From NCBI GenBank assembly GCA_949130485.1, contig OX422185.1, forward strand, positions 5,784,928 to 5,848,927: DNA of 64,000 nt. The letters run 5' to 3'. Positions 55,236-64,000 of this stretch are shown piece after piece. A program made the translations under genes and the position numbers. Numbering within the stretch: position 1 is the first letter of the stretch; every line of letters starts with the position of its first letter. The notes below the pieces were generated by a model that saw only the letters and a list, made by a program, of their open reading frames with translations, did no database searches and was not told the origin of the DNA. The stretch is from Agelas oroides (Eukaryota; Porifera; Demospongiae; Agelasida; Agelasidae).

Positions 55236-55606
55236 TTTAGTGTGTGACACCACAATACACTGTCTCCCATGCAAGGTTGGTCAAATGTAGAACTCACATT
55301 CAGTGGATGGCTAAGTTACTCAGGTACAGTAAACAATATATTATATCATACCCATCCTGTCACTCCGCAGCTGCTGATGGTGATTGTCCTTCAACATCAG
55401 ACCTCCCTAATAGTGTGTGACACCCCACAATACACTGTCTCCCATGCAAGGTTGGTCAAATGTAGAACTCACATTCAGTGGATGGCTAAGTACTCAGGTA
55501 CAGTAAGCAATATATTACATCATACCCATGCTGTCACTCCGCAGCTGCTGATAGTGATTGCTACCTAATGTCCTTCAACATCGGACCTCCCTAATAGTGT
55601 GTGCTA
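55236..55606. repeat. Tandem duplication, 175-bp unit, two copies plus a partial
   Basis: Units start near 'cacaatacactgtctccc' at 55251 and 55426 and share about 95 percent of their bases by eye. A third partial unit ends near 55606. No gene is associated. Confidence 0.9.
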
Positions 55607-57107
55607 AAGGATGTCTCCAAACCAAAGTAACACCATTATCACCATGAGTTGTATCCACCAACCCCCATGGTGCCATGTTTCACCAATTTCAATGCTGCAT
55701 GCTTACATGTAGATACCTGCTTCGCCATAAAATAAAGCTTGGAGACAGTGCGTACCTCAATTTAATTGGTAACACCAGTAAATAAACCCTCAATCTAAGA
55801 ATTATGTTGTAGTTGTAGCATAGTGCCAGGGATTTATGGCATTAAACAGACCGAGTCAGAGGGCGTAGCCATAAATCCTGTGTTATAACTATTTTAAATC
55901 CCACCTGATTGGTCCTTTGTTGTTATTACTATAAACACATCTGTACATGTGCAAGTGTTTACAGTAACATTATTTACATACAACTGTGTATAATATCTGC
56001 ACTATAGTATAGCAATGTAGTGGACTGTAAGCTAAAAAGACATGGAGAGGGAATTATGAGCCATAATTCCCCTTGTAGCCCTCAGGGAGGGACAGTCAAA
56101 CCCCATCTGTTGTATAGGCAAAACTATACTAGGTGGGATATATGATGAATTATTTTGATGTAGCTAAGTATTAGGAATGTTGATACATGAGATAATGATG
56201 TGAGCAGGCTGATGGGGAAAAAAACAAATCGAACATCACACATCTTAGTAACAACAATGATTATAAGGCAGTTAGCAGCTGATTTTTGAGTTGCTGTCTT
56301 CAACGTCAAATTTCCAAGAACCTAGGATCATGTCATTACAAACGGACAATCATTGAAGTATTGATGCTGCAATTAATTTTTGAAACTTTATACACATAGT
56401 ACAAAGGCCATGAATAGTGATAGCTCACTAATGTGATACATATGGCTATAAAAATAAACTGAAGGAGATGCAGCACAAATAATAGCACTAGGTAAGGTGT
56501 TCCATAAAGCAGGAATGACTTGAAAATAATTAGTATGAGTACTAAATTGTATGAATGTGTATTGCGGGTTACATGCTCAGGTGGATGAGTTACGAGAAGT
56601 AGGTTAGTTAGGTTAAACATTAACACTATGTTATAAAAGGAACACAGGCTCAAGTGTTTGTGGTGACTATACTAAGATCTGGCAAACAAGACTGGTTGAG
56701 CAGCTGGCAGTATATGGTGTATTCCACTGTTTTAGACAAACTTTTAAGGCATGCAAACCTCTGGACAGACTCAAGAGAGTTAATGGTCCTTGGTAAGGTA
56801 GGGATTCCAAGTAGGGGCAGCAGTGCCTAGGGTTTGTTGAGTCTGGCTTGTGAGACTATAGCAGAGGCACGAATGTCAACAAAATACCGCATTACAATGC
56901 CATGGAGAGTATCATTCAACCCTCTAGCTCTGGTCTAAACATAGGTATAAAATCTCAGGGCTGACGGAGCCGGTCCGGTTGCTCAGGCCATGGCCGGACC
57001 AATTTTTGAGACTTTCCAAGATTTTTCGAGCGGCCACATGCTCGTGCAGGCTGGAGATATGCGTGCTTGTCGCCTGCAAGCTAAGTGCCGGTGATGCCAG
57101 ACTAATG
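55607..57107. other. No gene recognised; one hairpin
   Basis: A hairpin at about 55829-55882 (gggatttatggc ... gccataaatcc) contains gggcgtagcc, the same loop-side word as in the MITE at 9891-9996 (gggcgtagccc). This may mark a related small element. From 56950 the sequence becomes GC-rich. Confidence 0.35.
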
Positions 57108-57110
57108 TAG

Positions 57111-57269
57111 CATAGTTCGGCCCTAGCTGCAGCGTTCATCGCTTGCCGCGGCTGCGCGAATAGCATAGTTCGGCCCTTGCTGCAGCGTTCATCGCTTGCC
57201 GCGGCTGCGCGAATAGCATAGTTCGGCCCTTGCTGCAGCGTTCGTCGCTTGCGCGGCTGCGCGAATTTC
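57111..57269. repeat. GC-rich tandem repeat, 53-bp unit, three copies
   Basis: The unit catagttcggcccttgctgc plus agcgttcatcgcttgccgcg and the following gctgcgcgaatag recurs with period 53 and few changes. It lies in a CpG-rich island with no recognised exon. Confidence 0.9.
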
Positions 57270-57515
57270 GTGCGGCCGAACGAGGTACATGTAGCCGAAA
57301 TATAAGCGATGTTCGAACCAGTAGGCTACCAGACCATATATTCGACGCATGCGGACGTGCCAAATTGAATCAGAATCCAGTTACAGATAAGGCTGATGAA
57401 GGGTCCAAAAATGGCCTCAGAAGCGATCTCACGCAGTACGTACGTACTAGGCCGGACCAATTCAATTTTGCTTCCGCCGGGCCTCAATCTTCAGACACAC
57501 TCACCGTCTATCAAG

Positions 57516-57618
57516 TAGCCTCGTTCCCAGGCCCGCGGCCCAGCTTCCCGTCGCTTGCAGTACGCTTAACCGTACTGCAAGCGACGGGAAGCTGGGCGCG
57601 GGCCTGGGAACGAGGCTA
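57516..57618. mobile_element. Short hairpin element (103 bp), member 4
   Basis: Ends TAGCCTCGTTCCCAGGCC and GGCCTGGGAACGAGGCTA. The stem continues through a GC-rich inner segment unrelated to the other members (cagcttcccgtcgcttgcag and complement) to a loop of about 9 bp. Flanked by the perfect 9-bp repeat tctatcaag (57507-57515, 57619-57627). Confidence 0.95.
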
Positions 57619-57754
57619 TCTATCAAGTACATCACTGATACAGCGCTGATTTTACGCATGCTCCGTGCACGACACTTTTCGATCTCGCTCTCGTTTGTAT
57701 AGCAGCAGCTGCCTCCCTCCCTCTTCTACTAGCTTTCCAGCTTGAGTTCCAATA

Positions 57755-58078
57755 ATGTCAACATCATTGTTGACTGGATTGATTTTCACTGGACTCAGGC
57801 TTAACCCCACAAAAACAAAGCTCATGGTACTTTCTAGAAGACCCCATCCCACTCAACTCCAAATCACTGTGGCCAGCTCCATAGTTACACAAGTCACCTC
57901 CATCAAATACCTTGGAGTGACAGTGACCTCAAACCTACCCTGGTCTGCACACATAGACAACACGTGTGTCAAGGCCAGGAAACAGTTGGGCCTGCTGTAT
58001 CGCCATTTCCACCATGCTAGCAGGAGGGCTCTGTCCAGACTGTACAAATCCACTGTCTTGCCCCTGTTAGACTACTGT

Positions 58079-58111
<33 letters not shown>

Positions 58112-58540
58112 TTGCTACATGTCGAAAGAGGCAGAAGCTCCTGCTATGTAGACGCATCCTCCTAGGAGGATCCATTATACCATCTTCAATTTTCACGCCT
58201 CATCCCCATCATTCTCCAAGGCTCCATCATTCTCCAAGGCTCCATCACTGTATGGCACTACACGTCCCAATACAAGAACTTCAGCCCACCTACACTCATT
58301 TTTCCCTAGCACTGTGAAACTGTGGAACGAATTGCCATCCAAACTTATATCCGTCCGTACCCAAGCAACTTTTAAGTCCTGGCTCTTAATTTCTGTTTTG
58401 TAATTACCTATCATTTGCTCTGTGTACATGTTCCTGTTGCCTTATCCTTTATTTTTTGGAAGACTGTCTTACTAGCCCATGTGTGCTAATAGTCTCTCCA
58501 TATGCCATTAAACATGTTTAAAGAAAAGAAAAAAATAATT
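57755..58540 (+). mobile_element. Non-LTR retrotransposon 3' fragment (CR1/L2/Jockey-like)
   Basis: Plus-strand coding remnant of the end of an RT ORF: LNPTKTKLMVLSRRP, IKYLGVTVTSNLPWSAHID, ARKQLGLLYRHF, LYKSTVLPLLDYC, then in another frame FFPSTVKLWNELPSKL and TFKSWL, and a 3' A-rich tail near 58525. A run of 32 C (58080-58111) replaces part of the coding sequence. 5'-truncated and dead. The FFPSTVKLWNELP ending is typical of CR1/L2/Jockey-group elements. Confidence 0.85.
58080..58111. repeat. Poly-C tract, 32 C
   Basis: Uninterrupted C run inside the retrotransposon fragment. Length may be a sequencing or assembly artefact. Confidence 0.85.
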
Positions 58541-58905
58541 ACGATGGAGTTTACAGCCTCCTGGGAGCCTGCAGTTATAGCAATGCGGCCCCTTACCGCT
58601 GCGCAACTGTGGGCGTGACTGCTATGTGTCCCGACCGTGTACCATATCCATTACGGAATGGAACCTTTGTATGCTGGGAATGAGATTCTTCAGCTGTTAA
58701 ATTCTTCAAATTCCCCGGGGGAAGCAGAGGGCATAGTTGAAATACCACGAAGCTAAGATATTCACAGTTATACAAAACACCTGGCAGAGTTTGCAAATAG
58801 CTCGGTCGCTGTCAAAACTTCAAGTCCGCCTCTGACTTTATATTTCTGCAAGCAGCTGTTGACGTTCGGGAGCTCTCGCTGATGGAGGGTCAATTCTTGG
58901 TAGCG

Positions 58906-59570
58906 ATGGAGGGAGGGAGTCCGTGGGGGTTCACACTCCGGGGAGGGGTGGATTTCAGGTCGCCACTGCGAGTGGGAAGGGTGAGCTTTCTTAGTCAGCC
59001 ACGAGCTTTAAGTTGTGTGATGTTTTGTTCACAAGCTTAAGATCATGAAAATTTTTCTAATTCTCTTTAAACACTCTCTTAGATGTGTGATTACTGCTGT
59101 TAATTATTCATTGTTAAGATGGATTGATAATTTGTTCCCAATTATTTTTTATGTAAGTTTTGTTGTCATGTTGAAATCAGTGATCAGTAAACAATTTGCA
59201 AATGATTCCTACACATCTTTTGTATCCCTGCATGCGTGGGGGTAGTTGTTTTACACATTCGTATTCAATACCTAGGTAATGGTTATATCTTAGATCGTGC
59301 AGCAAAGCTATCAAATAGTCTTGTGTAGTTAGCCTCATGCACTACACGAGGCTAGCTATCAAAAGTGATTCTTGTTTTGCAAAGGAGGGAGAACTAAACC
59401 GTACCATTTTGTCTGTGTCCTCAGGTCACTGCAGGGGGTCGTGCTGCCCAAGGAGGGCTGGCGGAGGGAGACTACATCCTGGCCATCAACGAGCAGCCCA
59501 CAGACCTCCTCAAACACTTGGAGGCACAACAAATTATCAAGAAGGCCAGGGAGAACATCACACTGATGTG
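58906..59570 (+). CDS. PDZ-domain protein, PDLIM/Zasp-like, first two exons (partial)
   Basis: Exon 1, 58906-58980: ATG then MEGGSPWGFTLRGGVDFRSP, ending AGG at a GTGAGC donor. Exon 2, 59425-59570: after the acceptor tgtcctcag it encodes VTAGGRAAQGGLAEGDYILA and on through LEAQQIIKKARENITLMW, ending at a GTGAGT donor. Joined in phase they give a nearly complete PDZ domain at the very N-terminus, with a PWGF carboxylate-binding loop and a (V)GDxIL-A-IN strand. An N-terminal 'PWGF-L-GG-DF--PL' PDZ with HLEAQ-IIK is typical of PDLIM/Zasp/Enigma proteins, which tether actin cytoskeleton partners and often carry C-terminal LIM domains. No LIM exon was found before the window ends. The 5' flank is GC-rich. 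A short hairpin element lies in intron 1. Confidence 0.75.
59316..59354. mobile_element. Short hairpin element (39 bp), member 5, in intron 1 of the PDZ gene
   Basis: TAGTCTTGTGTAGT pairs with ACTACACGAGGCTA around an 11-bp loop. Flanked by the perfect 9-bp repeat gctatcaaa (59307-59315, 59355-59363). It has the family's TAG-CT-GT ends but none of the TTCCCAGGC seen in other members, so only about nine terminal bases are common to all. Confidence 0.85.
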
Positions 59571-61278
59571 GTGAGTGAGTGGCCTTAGTCAAGTGGTTAT
59601 AGTCGACTTCAGTACAGTCTACTTCAGGGGAGGAGGGGATGGGTAGCAGGGTTGGACAAGCTCATGTGCGTCAGTGAAAGCTTACAAATAAATCTCTATC
59701 ATGATTAATAGAAGCTGTGGCTGGCCTGATCACCCAGCTCCCGGGGAAAAAAGATAGGCCTAGGATGTTATGCAAAGTCACCCACTGTGCAGAACATGTT
59801 TCAGCTGCACTGGGGTTACTGGGAGATGGGGACTTCTATCTGGCCTTATCCACCTGATGGGTAGATCGAAGTTCCTTGAATGTAGCATCACCTTGTGCAG
59901 CTGTCCTTCGGAAATCACTATAGTGGTCCCTCTGTCTATCTATTTCCCAAAGTTCCTCAGCTACTTTTAACATTGCATGCGTCCTAATTCTCTTGTAACC
60001 AATCTCTTCACTGACGTCATCCCACCCTTGTAATGTGTTTAGACTGGATATCATAACTTTCTTGGCTTGTGCAAACGTGTGTGGCTGTGTGGAACATTTC
60101 ATTAACAGTGTCAGCAAGTACAGCCAGCCAGGGCGGTGCAGCACTGAAAACACAACAATATCTTCACCCACAAATGATCTGTCAGCTGTGGTTTGGGCTA
60201 CTAAGATTGACCAAAAGTCCGATACGCATCCTGTGCAGTGGTTGCATATCACATTGATTTCTAGGTCAGCCTTTTTTCAGGAGATGTGGCTCTTTGATTT
60301 TTCATGTACACACTCAAATGCTGACTCAGCACAAAATAGGTTCTATTACACTGTACTACGACTGGTTCTTCCGAGTGTTGAAATATATTTATATGTAACC
60401 ATATGTAGGCAGTTGTATGTCAGCATAAGTCTCCTACATACAGTGTACTGTCAAGGATGTATTGCATAAGGATTAACCCTTTCATTCTAGCTCTTTAATC
60501 ATTCTGTTACACTCAGGATCTGACCCTGATGTGTGACATTGCCAAGGGTAGACTACTCTGGCTTCTAAAACCTTTCACTGCAGGAAGACTAAAACCTTAC
60601 AGAGGTTGTGGTTATGCATGTAGTCATGGTGACTCCAAGCATCCTACCTCAGTGGTAGTAAACAACATTCTCAGTCAATTATCATATTGAGTGACTCTTC
60701 TCATTAGTGCACTTTGTACCTTGCAGCTAGCTGTCTCCTGTAGCTGTCTGGCTTCACTTGGACAGTTGAAGATGCATGGCAACTCCATACTCAGATCACG
60801 TAAAATGAAATGACAGAAAACGGCAAGAAATGTTTTTAAGCGATGAAAATTTGCAGTTTGCTTCCCTGTTGCCTGTAGCAGGGGAATGATTGCTGATTTT
60901 AAAAAAAGGTATGGCAGAAAAGAGATGAACATTTGCAACAGAGCATTACAAGAGTACAAAGTAGCTTACATAAACTAATCAGTGAACACGACTCAGATGA
61001 TTGTTTTCTCTTTACATCCTGCAAAAACCGACCTTACGAGCCACTTTCAAATTTGCTTGTTGAGGCTATTGACACAAATTGTCGGTGTCAATCTAATCAT
61101 GCACTGACCACCAGAGCTAGGAGACCAACACAAAGGTGTTTGTCGTATTTAGCCGAAAAACGGAAAAAATGGACAAGTTTTCGACCGAACTGTTAAAAAA
61201 CACTTTGCTACTAACCACTTTATGGAACCAATATATACATGAACAGTCAGTGAACCATTAAAAATGGCAGGCCACTGA
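59571..61278. other. Intron or intergenic, no further exon recognised
   Basis: Probably intron 2 of the PDZ gene. A diverged direct copy of the inverted-repeat end at 61300-61343 lies at about 59802-59835 (cagctgcactggggttact). An 87-residue frame at 60933-61196 has no motif. Confidence 0.35.
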
Positions 61279-62291
61279 ACAGGATGTGTTTTGGCCGATA
61301 CCAGGCCTCATCAGCTGTACTGGGGTGACCAGGAGATGGGGACTGGTATCACATGCACACAATACAGTCAGGTGGTACCATGCTAATGTGTACCATGCTA
61401 ATGTCATACATTGAGTAGATACTTATTGACACAAATGATCTATGTAGCCTCTGCATATTTAAATTTAAAAACCTCAGTTCAATACTCTGTGTGTTGATGC
61501 TAGTACACTGACTGCATTTGGTGCCAACAGACTGTTGTATGGCAACTATTGACACCAGTGGTTGGTGTCGATAAACACTGTGTTTAAAATTTGCATGACA
61601 GAAAAATACTATGCAATGTTGATAGTGTGATTTTATGCTGTCTGTGGGACGAGGAAGGAAGGAGGGCAGGGCTTCACTGGTATGCAAAGTGAACAAGGCT
61701 TCAGGCAAAATATTTGTGACCTCAGTGTAAACAATGGTATTGACCAGCCTCTCTTGCTTGCACACACACCAGAATCTGTTTTGACTGTTCAAGGTAGCAA
61801 CCCGTCTTGGCTATGATTCAGTATGACCCTGTCAGTTGCCAGGGTTTCATACAAGTTGGGGGGAAGTAGATGCATGCAAAGGACACATGTGCATGTCAGT
61901 GCACCCGCTAGGGTTTTGTAAATCTTCATGAAATTCTGGACATATTTAAGGACAAGAATCGTCAGATTCAGCTAATAACTATGCTGTACTTTGTTATCGT
62001 GTTGTATATTGTAACTGTTCAGGCAATTATGACATCATAATTTTCAAATTTCTTGGGGGGACCCAAGTTCCCCGTTATGAAACCCTAGCTGCAGTCATAT
62101 AGCAGAGAGTTAGTCTGAGTGACTCTTACACATACTGCCGTTCAGTGATCTACTTTTGAGATGGTGCTACATCCCTGCTTTACAAAAACAGGTCAACCAC
62201 CCGACTTCTCTTATACATGACATTACAGTCCCGTCTCCTGATCACCTCGGGGCAAATGATGAGTCCTGGTGTTGGTCAAAACACATCCTGT
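61279..62291. mobile_element. 1-kb element with 65-bp inverted ends
   Basis: Left acaggatgtgttttggccga through gagatggggact pairs with right agtcccgtctcc through tcaaaacacatcctgt over about 65 bp with mismatches. A further single copy of part of the end lies near 59802. A 147-residue minus frame inside (61349-61792) shows no transposase motif. Target duplication not settled. Confidence 0.6.
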
Positions 62292-63304
62292 AGACTCATC
62301 CCCAGACCTCATCCGGTATATATACCGTATAGCGGGAACTTTCGAGGGAGAATGGTGTGTATATCACTTCCAGTATATCCCCCATGTGTGCTGTGCTGGG
62401 GGTGGTTTTGGATCTGGGACTGAGACTAGCACTGTGTGTGACTTTGTATAACATCTACGCCTGCCTTATTATTCAGGGAGATGTGGTTCATTGCATATAG
62501 TGGGTGAGTGGATAACATCTAGCCTCGTTCCCAAACTCTCCTTGCAAGAACATGGGCTTTATAACATCTAGACCTGCCTTTTAATGGAGAAATATCCAAA
62601 TTTGTAGCTCATATGCTTGTAGGTGTCTGCCAGTGGAGGGCAGCTGACATTCATTCCAGACATTATTGATAGTGATTGTTGATGGTGTGTGGTAATTGAG
62701 TTAGCTCAAACTTGTCAAGAATGTGTGTAACCTTGTTCTTGGAGAAACTGATCTCACTAGACATCTACAGTACATCTCCCTCAAAATCTTACTGTACTCA
62801 CTGAGTGCATTTCGCTTGTGAGTGTGTATCTGTTGTCGAGTGCTGGTTTGCATGTGGTCACGTACTGCATAACTCTAAATTTACGGTATATGGCCGCAAG
62901 CAAGCAAGCAAGCATACACACGCAAGTGCGCAATGCAGTCACGCTAGTGTGGGGCTCGCTCAAGCTCGCCCCAATAAATGTCATGTGATTTAATAAGCTG
63001 CCATGTGATCTCGGTACAAACTGCCTGATTTACTGCTGGAAAACAGTAAGACTCGTGGTCATCCAGAGATGATACAGTTGGTCATCACCTCCAAATTGAA
63101 GCAGCCACAATCGGCAAAAACAAACAAACAAACATCTGCATGCTGGTTTGCATGCAGTCACTGCATAACTCTAAATAAGCACACACTAAATGCACCTCGC
63201 TGTTGCCCGCCCATTTCCTTCCTGTGGAGCGTTAAGTGTATGTGCTTAACAATGCATGAGTGCAGTCATTTTCCAGAGACTTCCACTGATTGTATACATG
63301 TATA
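62292..63304. other. No gene recognised
   Basis: The words ataacatct and cctgcctt recur near 62449, 62513 and 62560. A TAGCCTCGTTCCCA at 62521 matches the hairpin family's left end without a clear right end. Confidence 0.35.
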
Positions 63305-63918
63305 TACCGTAAAATCGGGATATTAAGCACCGGTGCCTATTTTTGAAATTAGCAGCCAGAATGGGTGCTTATTTTCAAGGGGTGCTTATTTTCAAGGGGT
63401 GCTTATTTTCATGGGGTGCTAATAAACCATGTGATTTTCTGGTAGTGTGCAGTTGTGTGGGGATTAGCTGTGATATATTTTAGGCCTATAGGTTCTTTCT
63501 CCGCTAATTTCTGTCCAATTTTATAGCTTTTCTGCAACCAGAGATACAGTCAGCAATCGATCGATCGTTGCCAACCCCGCCCACCAACATAAAGCACTTG
63601 GAACCAACTAATCCATGAGAGGTTTTTGCTAATTCCTGGATATGTTTTATCAAGAGGCCTTGTCTAAATTTTGGTTTGTATCCCATGTCGATAGCTTGCT
63701 TACAATCGGAGATAGACACTGGCGAAAATTAGCCGCTATGTTCGAAAGCTGAATTAGCAAATTCACTTCCATTTGCACGATAACAGGTGCCTTTTCATGT
63801 GGGGTCCTAATTTTGTACGGGTGCTTATAAACGTGATGTGGTTGTTGTAATCAAAATGGGTGCCTATATTCATGGGGAGCTTATTTTGTGTGGGTGCTTA
63901 TTATCCGATTTTACGGTA
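63305..63918. mobile_element. MITE with TACCGTAAAATCGG ends (about 610 bp)
   Basis: Ends taccgtaaaatcggga and tccgattttacggta pair over about 27 bp and start with TA, as for TA-inserting elements. The subterminal word gggtgcttattttcaa occurs as two or three direct copies at the left and in related form at the right. The 71-residue minus frame inside has no transposase motif. Confidence 0.85.
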
Positions 63919-64000
63919 TGTAGCTAGCTGGATGGAACAATATAAGGCCACACAAAGTTAATTTCCTGTTTCTGTTCTGTGTGTGGATTAGGCCTTGGCG

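Noticed and set aside
57230-57649. 139-residue frame in a GC-rich region
   Set aside because: It runs across a 53-bp tandem repeat and a 103-bp hairpin transposon.
61349-61792. 147-residue minus-strand frame as a transposase
   Set aside because: No catalytic or DNA-binding motif. It lies inside an inverted-repeat element but looks random in composition.
63540-63575. cgatcgatcg palindrome as a regulatory site
   Set aside because: Too short and simple. It lies inside a MITE.

Overview
This is animal nuclear DNA. Exons end at GT/AG splice sites and no operon spacing is seen. It also carries non-LTR and Ty3-type retrotransposons and many small inverted-repeat elements. The gene set (Death-fold and NB-ARC proteins, an NNMT-like methyltransferase, regucalcin, a PDZ protein) fits an early-branching metazoan. 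A sponge is my best guess, inferred from gene style and not shown by a marker gene.

Layout. A gene block is repeated. Block A (about 0.9-13.7 kb) holds an NB-ARC gene with part of a Death domain (2.3-4.6 kb), a broken NNMT-like methyltransferase (5.4-6.2 kb), a regucalcin/SMP-30 last exon (10.6-11.1 kb) and a minus-strand CARD-like gene (11.7-12.5 kb). Block B (29-42 kb) repeats methyltransferase, regucalcin and CARD in the same order and orientation, with the methyltransferase intact. A second NB-ARC gene with its own duplicated upstream flank lies at 48.2-52.4 kb. A-block copies are mostly decayed: frameshifts in the methyltransferase, truncation of the CARD gene, loss of the membrane tail of the NB-ARC protein. 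Because A and B differ by insertions, several transposons can be read against a pre-insertion (empty) site inside the same window.

Between the blocks are a probable single-exon pore-forming-type protein (14 kb), a minus-strand gene for a charged repeat protein (26.7-27.2 kb) and many MITE or foldback elements with target duplications of 2, 3, about 6, 8 or 9 bp. At 37-41.7 kb three elements are nested: a damaged non-LTR retrotransposon sits in a 1.1-kb foldback element, which sits in the end of a 51-bp hairpin element. At 42.3-43.3 kb a 42-bp repeat runs 25 times. A rearranged Ty3/gypsy element follows (43.4-46.0 kb), then a 2.2-kb inverted repeat (46.0-48.2 kb). The right end holds a non-LTR 3' fragment (57.8-58.5 kb) and the first two exons of a PDLIM/Zasp-like PDZ gene (58.9-59.6 kb), whose remainder I could not find.

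The two most interesting things are (i) the membrane-bound NB-ARC proteins (Death half-domain, one membrane segment, NB-ARC, then up to about six membrane segments) and (ii) a family of 39-103 bp hairpin elements that share only their TAGCCTCGT-like ends, have unrelated stems and make 9-bp target duplications.
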